64,000 bases of DNA from Prevotellaceae bacterium (GCA_028723525.1 JAQYET010000062.1:18414-82413), one strand, 5' to 3'. Positions 27,949-37,868 are shown, counted from the stretch's first letter. Translations and numbers: made by a program. The notes: generated by a model not told the origin, from the sequence alone.

Positions 27949-29043
27949 ATGGAAACAAAAAAAACATGTCTTTATGACAAACACGTGGCTCTCGGTGCCA
28001 TGATGCAGCCTTTCGCAGGCTTCAACATGCCTATACAGTATTCCACAATCATCGAGGAACACAACGCCGTGCGCCAGCATTGCGGAGTGTTCGATGTTTC
28101 TCACATGGGCGAAGTGACGGTAAAGGGTAAAGAGGCTGAACGCTATGTCAACCACATCTTCACCAACGACGTTACAAACGCTCCCGTGGGACAGGTGTTC
28201 TATGGTATGATGTGCCGCGAAAACGGTGGTACGGTTGACGATTTGCTCGTTTACAAAATGGGCGAACAGGAATTCTTTCTCGTAATCAATGCCGCAAACA
28301 TAGACAAAGACTGGGCTTGGATTGAGAAGAACGCCGAAGGATTTGACGTGGAAGTGAATAACTGTTCCGACTATTACGCACAGTTGGCAGTGCAGGGACC
28401 GGAAGCAGAAACAATCACTGAGGAAGTGCTCGGACTGCAATGCAAAGACCTTGTGTTCTACACCGCAAAGAAGGTTGAAATAGACGGAGAGACTATTATA
28501 CTCAGTCGCACGGGATATACCGGTGAAGACGGTTTCGAGATTTACGGTTCAAGCAACTTCATCATGCGTGCTTGGGACAAACTGATGGAGAGCAAGCGTT
28601 GTCTGCCTTGCGGTCTCGGCTGCCGTGACACGCTGCGTTTCGAGGTGGGGCTGCCTCTCTACGGCGACGAACTGAGCGACGACATCACTCCGGTAATGGC
28701 AGGATTGAGCATGTTCTGCAAGTTCGATAAACCGGAATTCATCGGCAAAGAGGCACTGCAACAGCAGAAAACCGACGGACCGAAGCAAAGGGTTATCGGT
28801 ATCGAACTCGCCGACCGTGCAATACCGCGCAACGGTTATGCAGTGATGTTCGAAGGCGAGAAGGTGGGCGAAGTGACTACCGGCTACAACTCTATCAGCA
28901 CCGGTAAGAGCGTCTGCATGGCTTTGGTTGATGCCGCTCACGCCAAACTGGGTACGGAACTGGGCGTTCAAATAAGGAAGAAGATATTCTCCGGCACAGT
29001 TGTAAAGAAGAAGTTCTACGACAAACATTATAAAAAATCTTAA
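27949..29043 (+). CDS. gcvT: Glycine cleavage system T protein (aminomethyltransferase)
   Basis: A 364-residue enzyme that transfers the one-carbon unit from the aminomethyl-lipoyl H protein to tetrahydrofolate and releases ammonia. Typical segments are PFAGFNMPIQYSTIIEEH near residue 24, GVFDVSHMGEVTVKG near 45, and LSRTGYTGEDGFEIY near 183, with the catalytic Asp in the GLGCRDTLRFEVGLPLYG region (about 222-239). Length is normal. It is the first gcv gene of the operon and is followed after 13 bases by gcvH. Confidence 0.97.
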   Translation: METKKTCLYDKHVALGAMMQPFAGFNMPIQYSTIIEEHNAVRQHCGVFDVSHMGEVTVKGKEAERYVNHIFTNDVTNAPVGQVFYGMMCRENGGTVDDLLVYKMGEQEFFLVINAANIDKDWAWIEKNAEGFDVEVNNCSDYYAQLAVQGPEAETITEEVLGLQCKDLVFYTAKKVEIDGETIILSRTGYTGEDGFEIYGSSNFIMRAWDKLMESKRCLPCGLGCRDTLRFEVGLPLYGDELSDDITPVMAGLSMFCKFDKPEFIGKEALQQQKTDGPKQRVIGIELADRAIPRNGYAVMFEGEKVGEVTTGYNSISTGKSVCMALVDAAHAKLGTELGVQIRKKIFSGTVVKKKFYDKHYKKS

Positions 29044-29056
29044 AATAATAAACATT

Positions 29057-29443
29057 ATGGCAAAAGTAATTGAAGGACTCTATTATTCAGAGAGTCATGA
29101 GTATGTGAAAGTTGAGGGTAATATCGCTTACATCGGTATCACCGATTATGCACAGAATGCTCTCGGGAACGTGGTTTATGTGGATATGCCGGAGGTTGAC
29201 GACGAGGTGGAAGCCGACGAGGATTTCGGTGCAGTGGAAAGCGTTAAGGCTGCAAGCGACCTCAAATCGCCGGTAAGCGGAACAGTGATTGAAGTGAACG
29301 AAGTGCTCGAAGACAAGCCTGAAAGCATCAACGAAGACGCATACGCTAACTGGATTATCAAAGTGGAACTCTCTGACACAGCAGAACTCGACAACCTGAT
29401 GAGTGCAGATGAGTATGCAAAATTCTGCGAAGAGCAGGGCTGA
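29057..29443 (+). CDS. gcvH: Glycine cleavage system H protein
   Basis: A 128-residue lipoyl carrier that shuttles the aminomethyl group between the P, T and L proteins. It has the conserved opening YYSESHEYVKVEGNIAYIGITDYAQ and the lipoylation site EDFGAVESVKAASD, with Lys near residue 64 as the modified residue. GTVIEVNEVLEDKPE and a C-terminal SADEYAKFCEEQG follow. Length is normal for the family. The lipoyl group probably comes from the LplA encoded in the same operon. Confidence 0.98.
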   Translation: MAKVIEGLYYSESHEYVKVEGNIAYIGITDYAQNALGNVVYVDMPEVDDEVEADEDFGAVESVKAASDLKSPVSGTVIEVNEVLEDKPESINEDAYANWIIKVELSDTAELDNLMSADEYAKFCEEQG

Positions 29444-29499
29444 ACCGTGCCTTGCGATAGCAGTTATTAAAACTTATAAACCTAACGAACTTAACAAAT

Positions 29500-30825
29500 A
29501 TGTTCAAATTTTTCCCTCATACAGAGGAAGAAGTCCGGGAGATGCTAAAGGTTGCCGGCGTAAACTCTCTCGAAGAGTTATATGCTGACGTGCCGGAGAG
29601 CATCCGTTTCAATGGCGAATACGACATACCGGAGGCTAAGAGCGAACTTGAGGTGAGGCAACTGCTTGAGCATTTCGGACTGCTCAATGACCAGTTAATC
29701 TCGTTTGCAGGTGCAGGTGTTTACGACCATTACATCCCTGCTGCCGTACCTAATATAATATCACGCTCGGAGTTCCTGACAAGTTACACCCCATATCAGG
29801 CAGAGATTTCACAGGGAACACTGCACTACATCTTCGAGTTCCAGTCGATGATGGCAGAACTGACGGGTATGGAGATTTCCAATGCGTCAATGTACGACGG
29901 CTCTACGGCAACTGCCGAAGCCGCAGCAATGGCAATGGTGTCGGGAAAGAAGTGCACAAAGGTGCTCGCAAGCCGCACTATTGACCCCAAGACACTGCGC
30001 GTTGTGGAAACATACGCAAAGTATCAAGGGTTCGACATCGAGCTTATCGACGAGAAAGACGGTGTTACCGACCGTGAAGATATGCGTCGCCGACTCAACG
30101 AAGGCGGTGTGGCCGGTGTGATACTGCAGGCTCCTAACTATTATGGTATTGTGGAAGACTACACCGGTTTTGCCGATGATATACACGAGAAGAAGGCCCT
30201 CATGATAATGAATAGCGTTGCAGCAGACCTTGCCGTACTGAGAACTCCGGGCGAATGGGGAGCAGACATTGCCGTTGGTGACGGTCAGAGTCTGGGCATC
30301 CCAATGTCATTCGGTGGCGCATACGTGGGCTACCTTTGCTGCAGCGAGAAACTTATCCGCAAGATGCCGGGACGTATCGTGGGCATGACGCATGACAGCA
30401 ACGGCAAGCGTGCATTCGTACTGACGCTGCAAGCACGCGAACAGCACATCCGCAGACAAAAAGCCACGTCTAACATCTGCTCCAACCAGAGCCTTATGGC
30501 ACTCAACGCGACAATCTATATGTCGCTGATGGGTAAGGAAGGACTTAAAGAAGCGGCTGAACTTTCGTATGCCGGAGCACACTATCTTTGCGACGAGCTC
30601 GTGAAGACCGGACACTTCAAGCCGGCTTATAACCAACCTTTCTTCAATGAGTTCTGCGTAAAATACGACGGCGATGTTGACGCTCTGCAGAACAGATGTA
30701 TCGCAGCAGGCTATCTCGCCGGTGTTAAGATAGACGACCACACGCTGATGCTCGCCGTTACGGAGAAGCGACAGAAGAATGAAATAGACGAACTTGTAGA
30801 ACTAATGAAGGAGGACGTAAAATGA
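29500..30825 (+). CDS. gcvPA: Glycine dehydrogenase (decarboxylating) subunit 1
   Basis: A 441-residue subunit, the N-terminal half of a split P protein that decarboxylates glycine and loads the methylamine on lipoyl-H. It shows FFPHTEEEVREMLKVAGV at the start. Further on are SFAGAGVYDHYIPAAVP (about 68-84), SEFLTSYTPYQAEISQGTLHYIFEFQ, and SMYDGSTATAEAAAMAM near 128-144. The split form is normal in many bacteria, whereas other Bacteroidota carry a fused protein of about 950 residues. Its stop overlaps the gcvPB start by 4 bases (ATGA), so translation is coupled. Confidence 0.97.
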   Translation: MFKFFPHTEEEVREMLKVAGVNSLEELYADVPESIRFNGEYDIPEAKSELEVRQLLEHFGLLNDQLISFAGAGVYDHYIPAAVPNIISRSEFLTSYTPYQAEISQGTLHYIFEFQSMMAELTGMEISNASMYDGSTATAEAAAMAMVSGKKCTKVLASRTIDPKTLRVVETYAKYQGFDIELIDEKDGVTDREDMRRRLNEGGVAGVILQAPNYYGIVEDYTGFADDIHEKKALMIMNSVAADLAVLRTPGEWGADIAVGDGQSLGIPMSFGGAYVGYLCCSEKLIRKMPGRIVGMTHDSNGKRAFVLTLQAREQHIRRQKATSNICSNQSLMALNATIYMSLMGKEGLKEAAELSYAGAHYLCDELVKTGHFKPAYNQPFFNEFCVKYDGDVDALQNRCIAAGYLAGVKIDDHTLMLAVTEKRQKNEIDELVELMKEDVK

Positions 30826-32330
30826 ATAACAGACTATATGGAAACCTGATTTTCGAACTCTCACATCAGGGACGCAAGGGATATTCTCTGCCAAAGAACA
30901 ACTTCGGCGGACATTCCGTAAAAGACTTGCCCGAGGTTATGCGTCGTAAGGAAGATGCCGAGATGCCGGAGTGCGACGAACTCACGGTTGTAAGGCACTA
31001 CACAAACCTTAGCGGTAACAACTTCGGAGTGAACAACGGTTTCTATCCTCTCGGCTCTTGTACGATGAAATACAATCCGATCATAAACGAGGAGATTGCC
31101 GCCATGCGCGAGTTTACGTCGCTCCACCCACTGCAACCGGCAGAAACCTGTCAGGGAGCACTTGAGGTTTACTATCGCCTTCAAGAGATGTTGAGCGAGC
31201 TGGCAGGCTTGAGCGAATTTACGCTTAACCCGTTTGCAGGTGCTCACGGAGAACTTACCGGCTTGATGGTTATAAGGGCATATCACAAGAGTCGTGGCGA
31301 CGAGAAACGCACAAAGGTGCTTATACCGGACTCTGCTCACGGCACCAACCCCGCTTCTGCGGCAGTGTGCGGACTCGATGTGGTTGAAATAAAGAGCCTT
31401 GAAGACGGTACTGTTGACATCGAAGACCTGAAAACAAAACTCGATGACACCGTTGCCGCTATGATGATGACCAATCCGAATACGCTCGGTCTGTACGAGA
31501 AGTACGCACATGAGATTGCTTCACTTGTGCATGAGCATGGCGGTTTGATGTATTATGACGGCGCAAACTTCAACCCGTTGCTTGGTGTTGCACGCCCCGG
31601 AGACATGGGATTTGACGTTATGCACATCAACATACACAAGACTTTCTCAACACCTCACGGCGGAGGAGGTCCCGGTGACGGTCCGATTGGTGTTCGCGAG
31701 GGATTAGAGAAATTCCTCCCCACCCCACGAGTAATACAGAAAGAAGACGGAAGCCTTGGTGTAAAAACCTCTATGCCGGAATGTCTTACAGGCGTATTTG
31801 ATGTTGACGACACCTCACTCGGTTCCGTTGGCTCGTTCTTCGGCAACTTCTCCGTAATACTGAGAGCCTTCAGTTATATCCTGACACTTGGCAAGGAGAA
31901 CATGAAGATGGTTGGTCCTTTTGCCACCCTCAATGCAAACTATATCAAGGAAAGCCTGAAAGATGTCTATGAATTGCCAATTCCGGGCATCTGCAAGCAT
32001 GAATTTGTGTTCAACGGACTGAAGGATAAATCTACCGGTGTCACCACAATGGATGTTGCAAAGCGTCTGCTTGACTACGGCTATCACGCTCCGACGATTT
32101 ACTTCCCATTGCTTTTCCACGAGAGTCTCATGATTGAGCCTACCGAGAATGAGAGCAAGGAGACCATCGACAGCTTCATCGCAGTGATGAGAAAGATTGC
32201 TGAAGAGGCAAAGGAAAATCCGGAAATCGTGAAGAGTGCTCCCCATAACACTCCTATCGGGCGCGTTGATGATGTGCAGGCAGCGAAACATCCTATCGTC
32301 ACTTACAAACAACTGAAAAATGAACTCTGA
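30822..32330 (+). CDS. gcvPB: Glycine dehydrogenase (decarboxylating) subunit 2
   Basis: A 502-residue PLP-binding subunit of the split P protein. The active lysine is in MHINIHKTFSTPHGGGGPGDG (about residues 267-287). FYPLGSCTMKYNP lies near 72, PFAGAHGELTGLMVIRAYH near 137, and AMMMTNPNTLGLYE near 213. The C-terminal domain with HEFVFNGLKDKSTGVTTMDVAKRLLDYG is complete. It pairs with gcvPA, encoded directly upstream with a 4-base overlap, and itself overlaps lpdA by 11 bases, so the last three genes are tightly coupled. Confidence 0.98.
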   Translation: MNNRLYGNLIFELSHQGRKGYSLPKNNFGGHSVKDLPEVMRRKEDAEMPECDELTVVRHYTNLSGNNFGVNNGFYPLGSCTMKYNPIINEEIAAMREFTSLHPLQPAETCQGALEVYYRLQEMLSELAGLSEFTLNPFAGAHGELTGLMVIRAYHKSRGDEKRTKVLIPDSAHGTNPASAAVCGLDVVEIKSLEDGTVDIEDLKTKLDDTVAAMMMTNPNTLGLYEKYAHEIASLVHEHGGLMYYDGANFNPLLGVARPGDMGFDVMHINIHKTFSTPHGGGGPGDGPIGVREGLEKFLPTPRVIQKEDGSLGVKTSMPECLTGVFDVDDTSLGSVGSFFGNFSVILRAFSYILTLGKENMKMVGPFATLNANYIKESLKDVYELPIPGICKHEFVFNGLKDKSTGVTTMDVAKRLLDYGYHAPTIYFPLLFHESLMIEPTENESKETIDSFIAVMRKIAEEAKENPEIVKSAPHNTPIGRVDDVQAAKHPIVTYKQLKNEL

Positions 32331-33633
32331 CCTTATTATAATAGGTAGCGGCCCCGGTGGATACCAAGCCGCTGCCTATGCAGCAAAAAACGGACTGAAA
32401 GTTGTCATCATCGAAGAGCGACATGCCGGAGGAACTTGCCTCAACGAGGGCTGCATTCCCACAAAGACGCTCTGCCACGAGGTTGATGTACTTGAAACGT
32501 TGAAAACCGTAATACCATCGGCAAGCATCGACTACGGTCATGTGAACCAAAGACTGGAAGAGGTTATCGGGCAGTTGCGCTCCGGTGTTGAGCAGTTGAT
32601 GAAAATGCCGGGAATAACAATGGTCAATGGGCATGCCTCGTTCAAGGATGCACACACGGTGTGTGTGGGAGAAGAGGAATACTCTGCTCCAAAGATTATC
32701 ATTGCCACCGGCTCAAAACCAAAGATGCCTCCTCATGCCGAAATAGACATGAGCATGGTGTCAACATCTACAGAAATGCTGCAACTCGACCACGTTCCGG
32801 AGAGCATTGCTATCGTTGGAGCAGGCGTTATCGGCATGGAATTTGCCTCAATCTTCAACAGTTTCGGAAGCAAGGTGACGGTAATCGAGTTCTTGAAGGA
32901 GTGCTTGCCTGCCGTGGATAGCGACGTTGCAAAACGGCTTCGCAAGCAACTTGAGAAGCGCGGCATCGATTTCAATATGCAGTCTGCAGTGAAACGCATC
33001 AGCAGTGACGGTGTAGTGTTTGAGCGCAAAGGCAAAGAAGACACCGTGAAGGCGGAAATTGTGCTCGTGGCTACGGGCAGAATGCCTAACACCGAGGGAC
33101 TAAATCTTGAAACAGTGGGCGTGGAATACTCTCCCAAGGGTATCACTACCGATGACAGGATGCGCACCAACGTGGAAGGCATCTATGCTATTGGCGACGT
33201 GAACGGAAGACAAATGCTTGCCCATGCAGCAACAATGCAGGGATACATGGTTGTAAACGAAATCCTCGGAAAGCAGTCTGACATTCGCCTTGACATCATG
33301 CCGGCAGCGATATTCACACGTCCAGAGGCGGCATGTGTCGGAGCAAGCGAAGATTTCTGCAAAGATAACGGCATAGAATACACCTGTCGCAAGGCTTTCT
33401 TCCGTTCAAACGGAAAGGCACTGTCAATGAACGAGACAGAAGGAATGTTGAAAATAATTGCCGACAGCAATGGTAAGATTATAGGTTGCCACTGCTTCGG
33501 ACCTCACTCCGCAGACATCGTTCAAGAAATAAGTGTACTGATGTGTCGCGACACCACTATCAGCCAACTCGCCGACATGGTTCATATACACCCTACATTG
33601 GGTGAGATAATCCACGATGCGGCTATGGAATAA
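32320..33633 (+). CDS. lpdA: Dihydrolipoyl dehydrogenase (L protein)
   Basis: A 437-residue flavoprotein that reoxidises dihydrolipoyl groups with NAD+. It shows the FAD loop IIGSGPGGYQAAAYAAKNG (residues 6-24) and the redox disulphide GGTCLNEGCIPTKTL (Cys40 and Cys45). The NAD loop is VGAGVIGMEFASIFNSFG near 166, the second FAD motif GIYAIGDVNG is near 287, and the catalytic HIHPTLGEI lies near the C-terminus. The start overlaps gcvPB by 11 bases, so this copy serves glycine cleavage. No other lipoyl dehydrogenase complex is encoded nearby. Confidence 0.97.
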   Translation: MNSDLIIIGSGPGGYQAAAYAAKNGLKVVIIEERHAGGTCLNEGCIPTKTLCHEVDVLETLKTVIPSASIDYGHVNQRLEEVIGQLRSGVEQLMKMPGITMVNGHASFKDAHTVCVGEEEYSAPKIIIATGSKPKMPPHAEIDMSMVSTSTEMLQLDHVPESIAIVGAGVIGMEFASIFNSFGSKVTVIEFLKECLPAVDSDVAKRLRKQLEKRGIDFNMQSAVKRISSDGVVFERKGKEDTVKAEIVLVATGRMPNTEGLNLETVGVEYSPKGITTDDRMRTNVEGIYAIGDVNGRQMLAHAATMQGYMVVNEILGKQSDIRLDIMPAAIFTRPEAACVGASEDFCKDNGIEYTCRKAFFRSNGKALSMNETEGMLKIIADSNGKIIGCHCFGPHSADIVQEISVLMCRDTTISQLADMVHIHPTLGEIIHDAAME

Positions 33634-33659
33634 ATGTTCTTCCACGAGCATTTCCGCAT

Positions 33660-33747
33660 AAAACAAAACGCTACCCCGGAACATTGAGGCAGATTTCTTG
33701 AAAAATCAAGTGCCTTCCTTAGATGTTCCGGGGTAGCATTTTGTTTT
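33660..33747. terminator. Bidirectional terminator between lpdA and patatin genes
   Basis: Arms of 25 bases (33660-33684 and 33723-33747; GCTACCCCGGAACAT / ATGTTCCGGGGTAGC) differ at one position. They enclose further complementary steps (AGGCA / TGCCT and CTTG / CAAG), forming an 88-nt rod. Each strand ends in TTTTGTTTT. It terminates the convergent gcv and patatin transcripts. Confidence 0.9.
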
Positions 33748-34643
33748 CATTCTTTTCTCATCACCCGCCTCTTCACCTCCTCAAGGTCTTTTCTGAAGGC
33801 ATTACCTGTCTCCATCCCTATTTCGAGCATACGACTGATATCTTTCCTGCCGAAGTCGGATGCACTGTAACCTTCAAGGTTCGGATTGATGTATATATCG
33901 GCAAGTTTGCGGTTCTCGTTATGCTTTTTCCAGTCAGGGCGCGACACAAGCCAATCAAGCAGTCCGCCGATACCCAGTGTCTTATTCAGAGAAAACTCAC
34001 GTGTTTTGTGCTTTTTCTGCGTCAAATCTATCGCGATAACAATGTCTGCGCCCATATCTCTAACCACATCCACCGGCAGATTGTTGAGCATCCCCCCGTC
34101 AACAAGCACCCTGCCGCCAATCTTCACTGGTTTGAAAGCCCCCGGTATCGCCATGCTTGCACGCATTGCCTGAGCAAGTCTGCCGCTTTTCAGCACCACT
34201 TCCTCTCTGTTTTTTATGTCGGTGGCGACGCAACGAAACGGGATCGGCAATTCATCAAAGTTCATCGAGTCCTTATATTCCACCATATCCTCAAGTCGCT
34301 CGAGCACACTGCCATTAGTGAACAACGCCCCCCATTTTTCGTTACGGAACAACGAGTCTAATTGTTCCACACTATATCCTGAAGAGTATAGCCCCCCAAT
34401 GATCGCTCCGATGCTCGTTCCAGCGATGTAATCTATAGGTACGCCGATTTCGTCAATAACCTTCAGCACCCCCACTTCAGTGGCACCTTTAGCCCCTCCG
34501 CCACCAAGCACAAGTCCGACCTTCAGCCGTTCACCTCTTTTCGGATGCCCGGCAGAAGCATGTAACGAGCAAAGGATTAAGAGAATGAGAACAACCGACC
34601 GGCTTATTTTCCAAAAGTTTCTCCCTGTAAGCATGTCAGTCAT
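33747..34643 (-). CDS. Patatin-like phospholipase family protein
   Basis: A 298-residue exported acyl hydrolase. The start at 34643 overlaps the previous stop; an ATG at 34634 is also possible. An N-terminal hydrophobic signal (SRSVVLILLILCSLHASA) precedes the patatin domain. The domain has the oxyanion loop LVLGGGGAKGATEVG, the nucleophile motif GTSIGAIIGG and the dyad partner VDGGMLNN, so the Ser-Asp dyad is intact. Its position after a signal peptide indicates action in the periplasm or outer membrane on phospholipids. It is translationally linked to the upstream lipoprotein. Confidence 0.9.
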   Translation of the reverse strand: MTDMLTGRNFWKISRSVVLILLILCSLHASAGHPKRGERLKVGLVLGGGGAKGATEVGVLKVIDEIGVPIDYIAGTSIGAIIGGLYSSGYSVEQLDSLFRNEKWGALFTNGSVLERLEDMVEYKDSMNFDELPIPFRCVATDIKNREEVVLKSGRLAQAMRASMAIPGAFKPVKIGGRVLVDGGMLNNLPVDVVRDMGADIVIAIDLTQKKHKTREFSLNKTLGIGGLLDWLVSRPDWKKHNENRKLADIYINPNLEGYSASDFGRKDISRMLEIGMETGNAFRKDLEEVKRRVMRKE

Positions 34644-35010
34644 TACCCAGTTCGCCAAAAATCCCTTCAAGAATACCCTCCAATTCTCCGGCATATTTCC
34701 CTACACGGTTAATCAATCCTTCCTTTGCACCTTTCACCATATAGGTTGCACATTCGCCCTCAAGTTGCCCTATGGTACGATACTCATCGGCAGTGTATTC
34801 ATGCTTGTTAACATTCTCACGCAGGTCTGCAAACCTGTTAACTGCCGCTTTCCAATCTTCAATGTCATAATATGCACTGTTATCGCGCAGTTCATACGAG
34901 AATTTGCGCAGGTCGTTTATAGCCCTTTGCTTTGTGGAACACGAAGAGCACAACAACATCACGGCAAACATCACGCAGCAACATGCTCTGTTAAATGTTC
35001 TGATACCCAT
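34636..35010 (-). CDS. Small lipoprotein of unknown function
   Basis: A 124-residue exported protein. The signal ends at a lipobox-like LLCSSC, with three further Cys (ACCC) in the h-region start. The mature part is helical and charged (IEDWKAAVNRFADLRENV; EYRTIGQLEGECATYM) and ends ELEGILEGIFGELGND, suggesting a coiled or helical-bundle lipoprotein. No family is recognised with confidence. It is encoded between ogt (33 bases upstream) and patatin (overlap of a few bases) and could be a partner of the phospholipase, but that is inference. Confidence 0.75.
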   Translation of the reverse strand: MGIRTFNRACCCVMFAVMLLCSSCSTKQRAINDLRKFSYELRDNSAYYDIEDWKAAVNRFADLRENVNKHEYTADEYRTIGQLEGECATYMVKGAKEGLINRVGKYAGELEGILEGIFGELGND

Positions 35011-35043
35011 ACCTATTACGAATTATATCACATTGAAACAATA

Positions 35044-35514
35044 TCATCCTCTCTCTATTTCCAGCAGGAAACGTTTCTTGTCGAGACCGCCGTTATATCC
35101 CGTAAGCGACCCATCGCTCCCTATCACGCGATGACACGGAATGAAAATGCTTATCGGATTGCAGCCATTGGCACTTGCTACAGCCCTTATCGCCTTTTCG
35201 TTACCATATCGCAGCGACTCTTCCTTATAGGAAATCGTGCTGCCGTAGGGGATGGTTTTCAGAACGTTCCATACCCTGCGTTGGAAGTCGGTACCACCCA
35301 TATAGCACAACGGCACATCAAAATCCTGCCTCTTTCCTGCAAAATATTCATCCAGTTCGCGCACTGCGGCAGCCAGTATATCATTCATTCCGTCCTCTCC
35401 ACCGTCGATAGGATGCCATTTGGCGAAGCATAATCCGCCTGCGACAGCACCCAAATACAGGCTGCCGCAAGGCGAATGATAAATCGTTTTAATCAATTTT
35501 GTATCCTCGTTCAT
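35044..35514 (-). CDS. ogt: Methylated-DNA-protein-cysteine methyltransferase
   Basis: A 156-residue suicide DNA-repair protein that moves the alkyl group from O6-alkylguanine to its own Cys. The diagnostic [27 protein letters not shown] (last 37 residues) contains the acceptor Cys in PCHRV. The helix-turn-helix DNA-binding part is [20 protein letters not shown], followed by an Arg finger. The start at 35514 forms an ATGA overlap with the guaA stop, so the longer frame beginning inside guaA is not needed. Confidence 0.95.
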   Translation of the reverse strand: MNEDTKLIKTIYHSPCGSLYLGAVAGGLCFAKWHPIDGGEDGMNDILAAAVRELDEYFAGKRQDFDVPLCYMGGTDFQRRVWNVLKTIPYGSTISYKEESLRYGNEKAIRAVASANGCNPISIFIPCHRVIGSDGSLTGYNGGLDKKRFLLEIERG

Positions 35515-37076
35515 TCCCATTCTATAGTGGCTGGCGGCTTTGAAGAGATGTCGTAACATACGCGATTTACTCCCTTCACCTTATTTATTATCTCGTTAGA
35601 CACCTTCGCAAGGAACTCATAAGGCAGGTGTGCCCAGTCTGCAGTCATGGCATCCATACTCGTAACGGCACGCAACGCAACAGGATTTTCGTAGGTTCGC
35701 TCATCTCCCATCACGCCCACAGAGCGCACAGTTGAAAGGAGCACAGCCCCGGCCTGCCACACATGGTCGTAGAGAGGTTGCCCATCTTCGGCTTTCCATG
35801 AGTGTAATCCCTCGATGAATATGTTGTCTGCTTCTTGCAATATTCTAACTTTCTCCGGTGTGATGTCGCCAAGAATACGCACGGCAAGTCCCGGACCGGG
35901 GAACGGATGCCGCTTTATTAGGTTTTCGGGCATACCGAGTTGATAACCCACACGGCGCACCTCGTCTTTGAAAAGCCACTGAAGCGGCTCGCAAAGTTTC
36001 AGGTGCATCTCCTCGGGAAGCCCTCCCACGTTATGGTGACTCTTGATAACCTTGCCCGTTATGTTCAGGCTCTCAATGCGGTCAGGATAAATCGTGCCTT
36101 GGGCAAGCCAGCGTGCATCGGTTATCTTCTTAGCTTCGGCATTGAAAACCTCTACAAAGTCCCTACCGATTATCTTACGTTTCTGTTCCGGGTCTTCAAC
36201 TCCGGCGAGGTCACTGAAGAACTTTTCCGAAGCATCAACACCAATAACATTTAGTCCGAGCGAGGAATAACTGTCCATGACTTTGCCGAACTCATCCTTT
36301 CGCAACATTCCGTGGTCAACGAAAATACAGATGAGGTTCTTCCCTATCGCCTTGTTCAACAGAACGGCACATACCGAAGAATCCACTCCTCCGGACAAAC
36401 CGAGTATCACGCGGTCGTTGCCCAACTGTTTTTTCAGTTCCTCCACCGTTGTCTCTACGAACGATGCGGCACTCCACTCCTTACGGCTGCCACAGACATC
36501 GACAACGAAATTCTTCAGCAACAGCGACCCTTGCGTTGAATGGAAAACCTCCGGATGAAACTGCACCGCAAAGGTTGGCTTCACATTGAGCGACGAAGCC
36601 TGAACGTAGTTACTGTATGCCGCAAATTCAACATCGGCTGTTGATGCAACGCAACCAAATCCTTCGGGTATCGCAGTGATAGTGTCGCCGTGACTCATCC
36701 ACACCTGCGAGCCCTTGTCGAAGCCCTTGAACAGCGGACATTCGGCATCAAAACTCTGCAGGTGAGCACGACCGTACTCACGGGTATTGGTTTTCTCCAC
36801 CTTTCCTCCGAGCGTATTGCTGATGAACTGCGCACCGTAACAGATGCCCAGTACCGGCAACCTGCCGATGAAACGACTCAAATCCACCTTGAAAGCCTCA
36901 CTGTCATGAACGGAATAGGGCGAACCGCTGAGAATTACTCCTATCACATCACTGTCATCCTCGGGATATTTATTATAAGGAAATATCTCACAGAATGTGT
37001 CCATCTCACGAATACGCCTTCCTATAAGTTGCGTAGTCTGACTACCGAAGTCAAGAATTATAATCTTTTGTTGCAT
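35511..37076 (-). CDS. guaA: GMP synthase (glutamine-hydrolysing)
   Basis: A 521-residue two-domain enzyme that aminates XMP to GMP with glutamine and ATP. The class I amidotransferase domain has [15 protein letters not shown] with the catalytic Cys (about residue 79) and [12 protein letters not shown] with His/Glu (about 170). The ATP pyrophosphatase domain has the P-loop [15 protein letters not shown] (near 226-240). The C-terminal dimerisation domain ends in KPPATIEWE, as usual. Length is standard. It begins the guaA-ogt-lipoprotein-patatin run on the minus strand; no clear -7 box was found upstream. Confidence 0.98.
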   Translation of the reverse strand: MQQKIIILDFGSQTTQLIGRRIREMDTFCEIFPYNKYPEDDSDVIGVILSGSPYSVHDSEAFKVDLSRFIGRLPVLGICYGAQFISNTLGGKVEKTNTREYGRAHLQSFDAECPLFKGFDKGSQVWMSHGDTITAIPEGFGCVASTADVEFAAYSNYVQASSLNVKPTFAVQFHPEVFHSTQGSLLLKNFVVDVCGSRKEWSAASFVETTVEELKKQLGNDRVILGLSGGVDSSVCAVLLNKAIGKNLICIFVDHGMLRKDEFGKVMDSYSSLGLNVIGVDASEKFFSDLAGVEDPEQKRKIIGRDFVEVFNAEAKKITDARWLAQGTIYPDRIESLNITGKVIKSHHNVGGLPEEMHLKLCEPLQWLFKDEVRRVGYQLGMPENLIKRHPFPGPGLAVRILGDITPEKVRILQEADNIFIEGLHSWKAEDGQPLYDHVWQAGAVLLSTVRSVGVMGDERTYENPVALRAVTSMDAMTADWAHLPYEFLAKVSNEIINKVKGVNRVCYDISSKPPATIEWE

Positions 37077-37126
37077 ATATTTAAACTGTATTTCCTACCT
37101 GATTATTATTAACAATCAACTGTAAA

Positions 37127-37864
37127 TCAAGAGCCCGCGACAAACTTCTCGGCTTGGTCGAGCATATCGAGCTTGCCAACGTCTATCATCTTTAGGTCAT
37201 CTTTCAAATATCCTTGAAAGCGGAACTTGCCGCACCATTTCAAATAGAACTCCATTATGCCGAAACGCTCGGGCATTTCCTCGAAGCAGGAGAAAACCGA
37301 GGGGCTGACGACATGTATCCCACTGAAAGCCAGCATGTCAAGTTCATCCCTACGAATTGCCCCTCGCTCACAGTCCATAATCACCTCTCCTGTCTCAACA
37401 TTTGTCCATCCCCTCAATCTCACGGTTTCGTCGAATAGCAAATATCGTTTCGTCTTGCGCCGACTCACAAGCAAAGTGGCGTCATTGTCACCTGCCACTT
37501 CATAAAATGCAGACAGGTCAACATTGCTAAGAATATCCACGTTATGGATAAGTATCTGACTGCCGGCATCGAAGAGTGCCAACGCTTTCTTTATGCCTCC
37601 GCCCGTTTCAAGCAGCCTTTCGCGCTCGTCGCTTATGCGGATGTCAAGTCCGAAGTTATCGTTTTCAGCAAGATAAGTTATTATTTGGTCGGCGAAATGA
37701 TGCACATTTACCACCACACGCTCAAATCCTGCAGCCCTCAGTTTCATTATCACATGATAAATAAGAGGCTGTCCTCCGACCTTCACCAATGCCTTTGGCA
37801 TAGAGTCGGTAATCGGTTTGAGCCGTGTCCCAATTCCGGCTGCAAATATCATCGCCTGTTTCAT
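37127..37864 (-). CDS. Sugar-1-phosphate nucleotidyltransferase
   Basis: A 245-residue cytoplasmic nucleotidyltransferase that makes an NDP-sugar from a sugar-1-phosphate and an NTP. It starts MKQAMIFAAGIGTRLKPITDSMPKALVKVGGQPLI, with the GxGTRL pyrophosphate loop and the PKALV Lys. It continues with ISDERERLLETGGGIKKAL (about 80-98) and the metal-binding ILIHNVDILSNVDLSAF. The pattern is closest to the MurU/HddC-like group (N-acetylmuramate-1-P uridylyl- or heptose-1-P guanylyltransferases); the sugar cannot be fixed. The ATG at 37864 is chosen. Its -7 box ends only 5 bases upstream, so the mRNA may be leaderless. Confidence 0.87.
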   Translation of the reverse strand: MKQAMIFAAGIGTRLKPITDSMPKALVKVGGQPLIYHVIMKLRAAGFERVVVNVHHFADQIITYLAENDNFGLDIRISDERERLLETGGGIKKALALFDAGSQILIHNVDILSNVDLSAFYEVAGDNDATLLVSRRKTKRYLLFDETVRLRGWTNVETGEVIMDCERGAIRRDELDMLAFSGIHVVSPSVFSCFEEMPERFGIMEFYLKWCGKFRFQGYLKDDLKMIDVGKLDMLDQAEKFVAGS

Positions 37865-37868
37865 TGCG

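Noticed and set aside
33747-34694. Longer patatin start at 34694
   Set aside because: It would extend about 50 bases into the upstream lipoprotein gene, while the start at 34643 gives a signal peptide and a short overlap.
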